The position numbers and the translations under genes are program-made. Shown one piece after another: positions 1-5,323 of a stretch of DNA of 8,205 bases (position 1 is the first letter of the stretch; the number at the start of each line of letters is the position of its first letter). Source of the DNA: JBJHBY01 sp050485745 (lineage in GTDB: Bacteria > Pseudomonadota > Gammaproteobacteria > Pseudomonadales > CAMLJR01). The notes beneath the pieces are model-generated. The model worked only from the letters and a program-made list of their open reading frames with translations, was not told the DNA's origin and did no database searches. The stretch lies in contig JBJHBY010000161.1 of assembly GCA_050485745.1 (NCBI GenBank), positions 1 through 8,205 on the forward strand, written 5' to 3'.

Positions 1-100
1 CCCGGCCTGCGCTGCGGAGCTCGACCTCCGCCGCTGCGCGGCTACGAGACTCGAACAGTCCTCGCGCCGGGACGGCCGGGGCGCTGCGCTTCTCGGCGCT
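1..100 (-). repeat. Possible end of a dispersed GC-rich intergenic repeat
   Basis: This stretch does not look like coding sequence: the only frame open across it gives an Ala/Arg-rich string unlike the C-terminus of prfB, the gene often found upstream of lysS. Read on the minus strand it contains GGACTGTTCGAG followed by a run of GCGCAGCGGC and CTCCGCAGCGCAGG. That resembles, from memory, a family of GC-rich intergenic repeats in proteobacteria that is often mis-annotated as short ORFs beginning GLFE. The identification rests on recall of the pattern and on a fragment truncated by the window edge, so it is tentative. It could also be ordinary GC-rich spacer. Confidence 0.3.
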
Positions 101-155
101 CGCATCTGATGGGGCGGGAAGCGGCTGCCACCCCACCAGGCGGCGGTGCCTCGAT

Positions 156-195
156 ACCGTTTTGCGAACGTGAAACCGTTTTGACAAGGTGAAAC
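156..195 (+). repeat. 19-bp tandem duplication in the lysS leader
   Basis: Two adjacent copies with a 19-bp period, at 156-174 and 175-193, match at 16 of 19 positions. Both begin ACCGTTTTG and end GTGAA. The second copy carries the lysS ribosome binding site. In the first copy the equivalent of AAGGTG reads AACGTG, so only one copy has the good Shine-Dalgarno core. Confidence 0.8.
186..191 (+). promoter_or_regulatory. lysS ribosome binding site
   Basis: AAGGTG lies 5 bases before the ATG at 197 and supports that start. The TTGACA at 181-186 just upstream resembles a -35 box, but a promoter using it would start transcription inside lysS, so I do not read it as the lysS promoter. Confidence 0.6.
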
Positions 196-196
196 A

Positions 197-1690
197 ATGA
201 CCGACGAACAACACAGCGCCGCCCATGAGGAAAACCGCCTGATCGCCGAGCGCCGCGCCAAACTGGCGGCGCTGCGCGAAGCCGGGCAGGCGTTTCCCAA
301 TGACTTCCGCCGCGACAGCCTCGCCGCGGACCTGCAGGCGGAGCTGGGTGAGCAGGACAAGGCCACGCTGGAGCAGCTGGATCGTCGCGCCAGTGTCGCC
401 GGTCGGGTAATGGCGCGGCGCGGGCCGTTCTGGGTGATCCAGGACATGAGCGGCCGTATCCAGCTCTATTTCGACAAAAAACGCCTGCCCGAAGACGTCA
501 TCCATGCCTCCGCCCACTGGGATATCGGCGACATCATTGGCGGCAGCGGCCCGGTGCACAAATCCGGCAAGGGCGATCTTTACATCTACCTCGACACGGT
601 GCAGCTGCTGACCAAATCCCTGCGCCCCCTGCCGGATAAATTCCATGGCCTGCAGGACCAGGAATTGCGCTACCGCCAGCGCTATGTCGACCTGATCATG
701 AACGAGGACTCCCGGCGCACCTTTCGCACCCGCGCCCGGGTGGTGGAGGGGGTGCGCCGCTACCTGGCGCAGCGCGATTTCTTCGAGGCGGAAACCCCCA
801 TGCTGCAGGTGATTCCCGGTGGCGCCACGGCACGGCCCTTCGTCACCCATCACAATGCCCTGGACCTCGATATGTACCTGCGCATCGCCCCGGAGCTGTA
901 CCTCAAGCGCCTGGTGGTGGGTGGCTTCGAGCGCGTTTTCGAGATCAACCGCAACTTCCGCAACGAAGGGCTGTCGACGCGTCACAACCCCGAGTTCACC
1001 ATGGTCGAGTTCTACCAGGCCTACGCCGACCACAACGATCTCATGGACCTGATCGAGGACATGATCCGCAGCATCGCCCGTGAGGTCAGTGGTGGCACCA
1101 GTGTGCAGTACCAGGGCGAGATCTTCGATTTCGGTCAGCCCTTTGCGCGCATGACGGTGTTCGAGGCCATTCTGAAGTACAACCCGGACATCGATCCGGC
1201 GCAACTGGCGGACGAGCAAGGCGCCCGTGCCATCGCCACGGCGCTGGGCATTCCCCTCAAGAACAGTTACGGCCTCGGCAAGGTGCAGATCGAGATCTTC
1301 GAGAAGACCGCCGAGCACCGCCTGCTGCAGCCGACCTTCATTACCGCCTATCCCACGGAAGTGTCGCCCCTGGCGCGATGTTCCGATGCGGACCCCTTCG
1401 TCACCGACCGTTTCGAGTTCTTTATCGGCGGGCGCGAAATCGCCAACGGCTTCTCCGAATTGAATGACCCGGAGGACCAGGCCGAGCGCTTCCGCAGGCA
1501 GGTCGAGGACAAGGAAGCAGGGGATGACGAGGCGATGTTTTTCGACGAGGACTACATCACCGCCCTGGAATACGGCATGCCGCCTACCGCCGGTGCCGGT
1601 ATCGGCATCGACCGCCTGGTGATGCTGTTTGCCGACGCGCCATCAATCCGGGATGTGTTGCTGTTCCCCCACATGCGGCCCCGCGGCTGA
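197..1690 (+). CDS. lysS: Lysyl-tRNA synthetase, class II
   Basis: Charges tRNA-Lys with lysine using ATP in the cytoplasm. The 497-residue protein is full length for bacterial class II LysRS. An N-terminal OB-fold anticodon-binding domain spans about residues 65-145 (SVAGRVMARRGPFWVIQD). The catalytic core follows, with motif 1 near ETPMLQVIPGGATARPF (198-214), motif 2 near FRNEGLSTRHNPEF (254-267) and motif 3 GAGIGIDRLVMLF (466-478). It aligns with E. coli LysS almost without gaps across the core, by recall. One small oddity is SPLARCSD (390-397), with Cys395 where E. coli has Arg. The ATG start is supported by AAGGTG 5 bases upstream. Its last 48 bp overlap the convergent cyclase gene, so the motif 3 end of lysS is also read antisense. 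I see no clear promoter in the window, and the gene may be transcribed from further upstream. Confidence 0.98.
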   Translation: MTDEQHSAAHEENRLIAERRAKLAALREAGQAFPNDFRRDSLAADLQAELGEQDKATLEQLDRRASVAGRVMARRGPFWVIQDMSGRIQLYFDKKRLPEDVIHASAHWDIGDIIGGSGPVHKSGKGDLYIYLDTVQLLTKSLRPLPDKFHGLQDQELRYRQRYVDLIMNEDSRRTFRTRARVVEGVRRYLAQRDFFEAETPMLQVIPGGATARPFVTHHNALDLDMYLRIAPELYLKRLVVGGFERVFEINRNFRNEGLSTRHNPEFTMVEFYQAYADHNDLMDLIEDMIRSIAREVSGGTSVQYQGEIFDFGQPFARMTVFEAILKYNPDIDPAQLADEQGARAIATALGIPLKNSYGLGKVQIEIFEKTAEHRLLQPTFITAYPTEVSPLARCSDADPFVTDRFEFFIGGREIANGFSELNDPEDQAERFRRQVEDKEAGDDEAMFFDEDYITALEYGMPPTAGAGIGIDRLVMLFADAPSIRDVLLFPHMRPRG

Positions 1691-3190
1691 GACGTCCGCG
1701 CTGTCGCGGCGAACAGGTGCCAGAGGAGTCAGCCCCGCCAGTCGGTAGACGCGGATCGCCGTGTTCATGCCACGGGCGCGCAGCTGCCCGGAGTCACCAA
1801 TGCAGAGCATGTCGTGCGCGGCTTGCAGGGTGGCGTGGGAGAGCAGGACCGCTCCCGGCGGGCAGGCTTCCTGAATGCGTGCCGCCTGATTGACGGCATG
1901 CCCGACCACGGCGTATTTGCTGCGCCGCAGCGAGCCGATATTGCCTGCCACCACCGACCCGGTGTTGAGGCTGATGCCGATGCGGATTTCCGGCAGCCCG
2001 GCGCGCGCATTGTCGCGATTGATGTCGCGCATTGCCCGCTGCATGGCCAGGGCGCACTGGACAGCGCGGTCGCAGTCGTCGTGACGGCCCAGGGGCGCGC
2101 CGAAAATGGCGAGAATGGCGTCGCCGATGAACTCGTCGACGGTGCCCCGGTGGTCCAGCACGATCTCGCTCATGCGCCCCAGGTAGTTGTTCAGTAGCTG
2201 CACCACCTGTGCCGGCGGCAGCTGTTCGCAGAGGCCGGTAAAGCCGCGGATATCCGCCATCAGCAGGGTCACGGTGCGTTGCTCGCCACCGAGTTCCAGA
2301 CCGTCCGGATTCTCCAGCAGTGCGTCGACGATGGACTGTGACAGATAGCGTCCGAACACGCGGCGCATGAAGCGCTGGTTGCGCTCCAGTTCCTCGCGGT
2401 AACGCTGCTCCCGGTCGAGCCAGCGCTTGCGCTCGATGGCGCTGTTGATGCGCGCCTTCAGCAGCACCGGGTTGATTGGCCTGAGGACATAGTCGTCGGC
2501 GCCGGCAGCCAGGGCCTCGACCACCGGGCGGTGATCGCTGCGTTCCGCCACCGCGAGCACCGGCACGTGCTGCCAGCCCGGGGCCTGGCGCAGGCGCTGC
2601 AGCAGGGTACCGATGTCGCCGTTGCCGAGGCTGCCCAGGTCGAGCAGGACCAGGTCGGGCGAGTTGCCGGCGAGGGCCTGCAGCAGTGCCGGGCGGGAGT
2701 CCGCCAGCGTCAGGGTATGGCCCGCCTGCACCAGGGCACGCTGCAACAGCGCCGCACCTTGCGGGTCGGTGTCAAACAGCAACAGCTGCCCGCCCTCGCT
2801 GCCGATGCTGTTGCCGGACAGCAGCGGTGCCCGTGTGGTCTGCCCCGGGTCCTGCTCCAGCAGGCGTTCGCAGGCGCCGTCGAGTGATGGCAATGCCGCC
2901 GTCAGCGCGATATCGCCACCCTGGCCGCGCAGGATGTCACTGTGTGCCTGGATCTCGCTGCACCACTGACGCAGGCGCGGCCACGGGTCGCCGCTGGCCT
3001 GTGCCCGGGGTTCCTGCAGGAGGCTGCGCTCCAGTTCGTCGGCGATGCGCAGCAGGGCGGCGAGGTCCGGCTGCAATGCGGGCTCCTGCAGGTAACAGGC
3101 ATCGAATACATCGCACAGGGCCGCCACCAGGCGCTGCGCCGCGGGGCGCCAGTCGGTGCTGGCTGCGGCGTCCTCACTCGGCGTAGGCAT
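1643..3190 (-). CDS. Receiver-domain class III adenylate/guanylate cyclase
   Basis: Predicted cytoplasmic cyclase making cAMP or cGMP; 515 residues. Residues 1-130 are an unrecognised, probably helical region. A receiver-like domain follows (about 135-255) with Asp184 in VLLDLG at the phospho-acceptor position. The usual Ser/Thr is Val214 (VLAVAE), and the usual Lys-Pro is Arg237-Pro238. A charged helical linker (about 253-285) joins it to the cyclase domain (about 304-485). Metal-binding Asp313 (MADIRGFT) and Asp357 (GDAILAIFG) are present, as are transition-state Asn434 and Arg438 (VNQAAR). The purine-specifying positions are Glu353 (DEFIGD, usually Lys in adenylate cyclases) and Ala427 (KYAVVG, usually Thr or Asp). 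Substrate choice is therefore uncertain; Glu there is typical of guanylate cyclases. The C-terminal tail of about 28 residues runs into lysS antisense. The ATG at 3188-3190 has only a distant GGAG upstream. The gene is divergent from a Crp-family regulator. Confidence 0.92.
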   Translation of the reverse strand: MPTPSEDAAASTDWRPAAQRLVAALCDVFDACYLQEPALQPDLAALLRIADELERSLLQEPRAQASGDPWPRLRQWCSEIQAHSDILRGQGGDIALTAALPSLDGACERLLEQDPGQTTRAPLLSGNSIGSEGGQLLLFDTDPQGAALLQRALVQAGHTLTLADSRPALLQALAGNSPDLVLLDLGSLGNGDIGTLLQRLRQAPGWQHVPVLAVAERSDHRPVVEALAAGADDYVLRPINPVLLKARINSAIERKRWLDREQRYREELERNQRFMRRVFGRYLSQSIVDALLENPDGLELGGEQRTVTLLMADIRGFTGLCEQLPPAQVVQLLNNYLGRMSEIVLDHRGTVDEFIGDAILAIFGAPLGRHDDCDRAVQCALAMQRAMRDINRDNARAGLPEIRIGISLNTGSVVAGNIGSLRRSKYAVVGHAVNQAARIQEACPPGAVLLSHATLQAAHDMLCIGDSGQLRARGMNTAIRVYRLAGLTPLAPVRRDSADVSAAGPHVGEQQHIPD

Positions 3191-3214
3191 GGGCGTGGGG
3201 GCACTCCGGCGCTG

Positions 3215-3223
3215 TGTTATAGT
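3215..3223 (+). promoter_or_regulatory. Extended -10 promoter of the Crp-family gene
   Basis: TGTTATAGT matches an extended -10 (TGn plus TATAGT, 5 of 6 to TATAAT). No good -35 lies 17 bp upstream, which is tolerable for an extended -10. The predicted transcript start near 3230 would give a leader of about 23 bases before the ATG at 3253. This is the only A/T-rich patch in the 62-bp divergent gap. Confidence 0.5.
3216..3221 (-). promoter_or_regulatory. -10 element of the cyclase gene, overlapping the opposite one
   Basis: Read on the minus strand the same patch gives TATAAC (5 of 6 to TATAAT). It would start transcription near 3209 and leave a leader of about 19 bases containing GGAG before the cyclase ATG. 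There is no convincing -35. Because the two -10 elements share bases, polymerase could occupy only one direction at a time. Confidence 0.4.
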
Positions 3224-3252
3224 CGGGGTTCAGCAGCAGGCCATCATCCTAC

Positions 3253-3906
3253 ATGAAGCTGTCCCATGTCGAAATTTTCGCCGGGCTGGCGCCCCCTGAG
3301 CTGGAGGCCCTGGAGGCATCCAGCCGTGTGTGCGAAATTCCGCGCAACACCGTAGTGTTCCAGGAAAACGACCCGGCCGACGCGCTGTATGTGATCGAGC
3401 GCGGGCGCGTCAAGGTGTACTCCTGCGATCGCAACGGCAAGGAATATATCTATCGGGTGATGGTGGTGGGGGAGTACTTTGGCGAGCTCGCCCTGCTCGA
3501 TGATGAACCCCGCTCCGCCTCGGTACGCACCCTGGAGAATGCCGCGTTCCGGGTGATCACCAAGGCGGATTTCCAGCGTGTGCTGGTGGAACACCCCGGC
3601 CTGGGGCTGACCCTGATCCGCAACCTGGCGGCGCAGGTCAGGCGTCTCACCCGCGATGTGCGCTCCCTCGCTCTTGAGGATGTCTACGGGCGTGTGTCCA
3701 AACTACTCACTGGTCTCGGGGAACCCCTGCCCGAGGGCGACGGCCTGCGGGTTGCCGAAAAGCTCACCCAGCAGGATATCGCCGACCGCGTCGGCGCCTC
3801 CCGCGAAATGGTTGCGCGCATCCTCAAGGAACTGACCGTCGGCGACTACATCCGCTGGGACGGCAAGTACATCATCATCAACAGCCGCCTGCCGGCGCAG
3901 TATTGA
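3253..3906 (+). CDS. Crp/Fnr-family transcriptional regulator
   Basis: Predicted DNA-binding regulator responding to a cyclic nucleotide; 217 residues, normal for the family. The N-terminal beta-roll (about 8-115) contains the phosphate-binding cassette GEYFGELALLDDEPRSAS (73-90), with Glu78, Arg87 and Ser88 aligning with E. coli CRP Glu72, Arg82 and Ser83. A dimerisation helix spans about 115-140. The winged helix-turn-helix has LTQQDIADRVGASREMVARI (171-190), keeping the Arg184-Glu185-x3-Arg189 recognition pattern of CRP, so a TGTGA-like operator is plausible. The CRP adenine contacts Thr127/Ser128 align here with Leu132/Thr133, which may change ligand preference. It is not FNR-like, because the N-terminal iron-sulphur cysteine cluster is absent (only Cys27 and Cys58). 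It is divergent from the cyclase gene, suggesting a linked signal and effector. The start fits the family N-terminus, though the Shine-Dalgarno is weak. Confidence 0.93.
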   Translation: MKLSHVEIFAGLAPPELEALEASSRVCEIPRNTVVFQENDPADALYVIERGRVKVYSCDRNGKEYIYRVMVVGEYFGELALLDDEPRSASVRTLENAAFRVITKADFQRVLVEHPGLGLTLIRNLAAQVRRLTRDVRSLALEDVYGRVSKLLTGLGEPLPEGDGLRVAEKLTQQDIADRVGASREMVARILKELTVGDYIRWDGKYIIINSRLPAQY

Positions 3907-3909
3907 TTA

Positions 3910-3995
3910 GACGCGAGACGCGAGACGCGAGACGCGAGACGGAAGACGGAAGACGCAAAAGGCAAAAGGCAAAAGCGCGAGATACGAGAGACGCG
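3910..3995 (+). repeat. Heptamer tandem array, left copy
   Basis: Starts 3 bases after the stop codon at 3904-3906. It has four perfect GACGCGA units (3910-3937), two GACGGAA units (3938-3951), then GACGCAA with two extra A, two GGCAAAA units (3961-3974), and degenerate heptamers resembling GCGCGAG, ATACGAG and AGACGCG to about 3995. The 7-bp period holds apart from the 2-base slip near 3959. It is comparable in form to the short tandemly repeated heptanucleotides known from cyanobacteria, although the sequences are different. Confidence 0.85.
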
Positions 3996-4012
3996 AGCGG
4001 GGGCGGGGGCGA

Positions 4013-4050
4013 AATCTGGTGGAAAAGGCTGCGCCGTTTTCCACCCTACG
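4013..4050. repeat. Left arm of 38-bp inverted repeat
   Basis: Matches the reverse complement of 4106-4143 at 37 of 38 positions; the one difference is TGC versus TTC in the loop region. The arm is itself a hairpin at 4018-4045: GGTGGAAAA pairs with TTTTCCACC, GGC pairs with GCC, one G is bulged, and the loop is TGC. Confidence 0.9.
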
Positions 4051-4105
4051 CTTGAGATCAGCTTCCGGGCTGCCACATGCCGGTACCTCCAATCTTCGGC
4101 GGAGC

Positions 4106-4143
4106 CGTAGGGTGGAAAACGGCGAAGCCTTTTCCACCAGATT
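4106..4143. repeat. Right arm of 38-bp inverted repeat
   Basis: Inverted partner of 4013-4050. Its own hairpin lies at 4111-4138: GGTGGAAAA and GGC pair with GCC and TTTTCCACC around a GAA loop with a bulged C. Its outer end, CCACCAGATT, is the seed unit of the 13-bp tandem repeat that follows. Confidence 0.9.
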
Positions 4144-4208
4144 CATCCACCAGATTCATCCACCAGATTCATCCACCAGATTCATCCACCAGATTCATCC
4201 ACCAGATT
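4134..4208 (+). repeat. 13-bp tandem repeat, about 5.8 copies
   Basis: CCACCAGATTCAT is repeated perfectly five times (4134-4198), followed by a partial copy CCACCAGATT (4199-4208). The first copy overlaps the right arm of the inverted repeat, so the array seems to have grown out of the element's edge. With a period that is not a multiple of three, it makes artificial ORFs with a 39-bp cycle. Confidence 0.95.
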
Positions 4209-4259
4209 ACGCCGCTGCCCCCACCTTACGCCTTACACCCCCACCCAGCGTCCAGCCCG

Positions 4260-4308
4260 CGTCTCCCGTCTCCAGTTCAGCGTCTCCCGCCTTTGCGCCT
4301 CCCGTCTC
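4260..4308 (-). repeat. Heptamer tandem array, right copy in inverted orientation
   Basis: Read on the plus strand, seven 7-base blocks keep a strict register from 4260: CGTCTCC, CGTCTCC, AGTTCAG, CGTCTCC, CGCCTTT, GCGCCTC and CCGTCTC. On the minus strand these give GGAGACG and AAAGGCG types, the same two classes (GACG-rich and AAAAGGC-rich) seen in the left array. The array ends 5 bases from the rdgC stop codon. Confidence 0.7.
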
Positions 4309-4313
4309 CCCCG

Positions 4314-5207
4314 TCACTGCTTCCCCCCCAATCCCTCCACCAGCGCGTCGACGAAGTGGCCCAGTTCCAGGCTCATCACCGCGAAACCCTGGTCGAGGCG
4401 TGCGGCGGCGTCTTCGCCCTGGTCCGCGTCTTCGCGCAGGGCGTCGGAGAATTTCAGGCCTTTCAGCGACAGGTCCTCACCCAGGCCGACCTCGATGGCG
4501 TCGCGCCAGCTCAGGTTGACCTTGGTGACCTGCTTGCCGGCTTCCAGGTGGCGCATCAGTTCCTCGCCGACCAGGTCCTGGTCGCGGGCACGGATCACAT
4601 TGCTGGGGCTGGCGGGATCCTTCAGTTCACAGTGGCGGCCTAGCTGGAAGCCTTCCGGCGGGGCATTGCCGTGCAGCCAGGAGGTCATCGCCGAGCCGGG
4701 GGCAATGGCGCTGTTCAGCGGTACCACCGCAAGGCTGCCGAGGCATTCGCGCAGCAGGTTCAGCAGCTCCTCCGCCGCGTTGCGGTTGCCGCTGTCGATG
4801 AGGAGCTGACCGCGGCGTCGGTCGATATAGGCGTGGCAGCGGCTGGAGCGGGTCAGGGCGCGGGGCAGCAGGGTGTCGGTGATCTCCTCGCGCAGCTGCA
4901 GGCGCTCGCGCCGGAACACCTTGCGCCCCTCGTCCTGTTCGATCTTCGCGATGCGCTCGTCCAGTTGTTCCCGCACCGCGGCGGCGGGCAGGATCTTCTG
5001 CTGCCGGCGCAGGCAGATCAGCGCGCAGTCCCCGGCACTGTGCACCAGCTGCCCACTGCCGGGCAGCAGCGGCACCCAGCCCAGGGTCTGGGTGTCCTGA
5101 TGACCGCAGGGCCGGAACGGGTGCTGTGCCAGGGCCTCCTGCAGGGCCTCGTCGGACCACTTCGCCGCGTCGGGAAAGGTGTACACCAGCAAATTGCGAA
5201 ACCACAT
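4314..5207 (-). CDS. rdgC: Recombination-associated protein RdgC
   Basis: DNA-binding protein that in E. coli forms a ring around DNA and limits RecA-dependent strand exchange; the homologue here is 297 residues against 303 in E. coli. It opens with MWFRNLLVYTF and contains the family stretches FRPCG (31-35), GWVPLL (43-48), KILPAAAVREQLDERIAKIE (71-90), LLPRAL (113-118), LGSLAVVPL (156-164), VIRARDQDL (204-212), VTKVNLSW (227-234), LKGLKF (248-253) and a C-terminal EGLGG. Two positions differ from E. coli: Phe120 in the finger is Leu118 here, and Lys211 is Asp209, while the neighbouring Gln is kept. GAGG 5 bases upstream supports the ATG. It is convergent with the Crp-family gene across a repeat island, and lies 116 bp downstream of sirB2 on the same strand, so it may have its own promoter. 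Confidence 0.96.
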   Translation of the reverse strand: MWFRNLLVYTFPDAAKWSDEALQEALAQHPFRPCGHQDTQTLGWVPLLPGSGQLVHSAGDCALICLRRQQKILPAAAVREQLDERIAKIEQDEGRKVFRRERLQLREEITDTLLPRALTRSSRCHAYIDRRRGQLLIDSGNRNAAEELLNLLRECLGSLAVVPLNSAIAPGSAMTSWLHGNAPPEGFQLGRHCELKDPASPSNVIRARDQDLVGEELMRHLEAGKQVTKVNLSWRDAIEVGLGEDLSLKGLKFSDALREDADQGEDAAARLDQGFAVMSLELGHFVDALVEGLGGKQ

Positions 5208-5211
5208 GCAA

Positions 5212-5216
5212 ACCTC
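5212..5216 (-). promoter_or_regulatory. rdgC ribosome binding site
   Basis: GAGGT on the minus strand, placed 4-5 bases before the ATG at 5205-5207, supports this start. No strong -10/-35 pair was found in the 116-bp gap upstream. Confidence 0.6.
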
Positions 5217-5221
5217 GATAA

Positions 5222-5238
5222 CCGCGGCGCCGCCGCGG
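5222..5238. repeat. GC-rich hairpin in the rdgC leader
   Basis: CCGCGGC and GCCGCGG form a 7-bp perfect stem with a 3-base loop, about 6 bases upstream of the rdgC Shine-Dalgarno. It could affect rdgC translation if transcribed; its role is unknown. Confidence 0.5.
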
Positions 5239-5254
5239 AGTACGTCAATAGAGT

Positions 5255-5274
5255 GCGGCCCTCAGGTGGGCCGC
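5255..5274. repeat. Inverted repeat between sirB2-like gene and rdgC
   Basis: GCGGCCC (5255-5261) pairs with GGGCCGC (5268-5274) around a 6-base loop. On the minus strand it is followed by ACTCTATT rather than a T run, so it is not a textbook intrinsic terminator. A separate run of six T on that strand (5291-5296) lies nearer the sirB2-like stop but lacks a good preceding stem. Confidence 0.45.
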
Positions 5275-5323
5275 GCTTGGTGACCGCGGCAAAAAACCGG
5301 GACGTATACCGTACGGGGTGTGC

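Larger units (their letters stand above)
3910..4308. repeat. Composite repeat island between convergent crp-family gene and rdgC
   Basis: The 407-bp gap from 3907 to 4313 holds no credible gene and is almost wholly repetitive. From left to right it has a 7-bp-period array, a G-rich spacer (GGGGGC twice, 3999-4010), a 38-bp inverted repeat around a 55-bp centre, a 13-bp tandem array, about 50 bases of C-rich spacer, and a second 7-bp-period array in the opposite orientation. The array ends lie 3 and 5 bases from the two stop codons. No transposase or target-site duplication is visible. The hairpins could act in bidirectional transcription termination or RNA protection, which is inference. Confidence 0.8.

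Noticed and set aside
2..109. C-terminus of prfB ending at the TGA at 107-109
   Set aside because: The translated tail is Ala/Arg-rich and does not resemble the conserved RF2 C-terminus.
3253..3906. FNR-type oxygen sensor
   Set aside because: The N-terminal cysteine cluster for a 4Fe-4S centre is absent; only two scattered cysteines occur.
3910..4308. CRISPR array
   Set aside because: The repeats are directly tandem with 7-bp and 13-bp periods and have no unique spacers; no cas genes are present.
3910..4308. Insertion sequence or integron attachment site
   Set aside because: No transposase or integrase ORF, no target-site duplication, and the inverted arms enclose only 55 bases.
4077..4643. 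Plus-strand ORF of 188 codons across the repeat island into rdgC
   Set aside because: Its first part is a translation of the 13-bp and heptamer repeats (cycling residues such as SSTRFIHQIHPPD), and the rest is antisense to rdgC. No ribosome binding site or family resemblance.
5291..5323. Intrinsic terminator after the sirB2-like gene
   Set aside because: Six T on the minus strand are present, but the preceding sequence forms at best a 3-bp stem.
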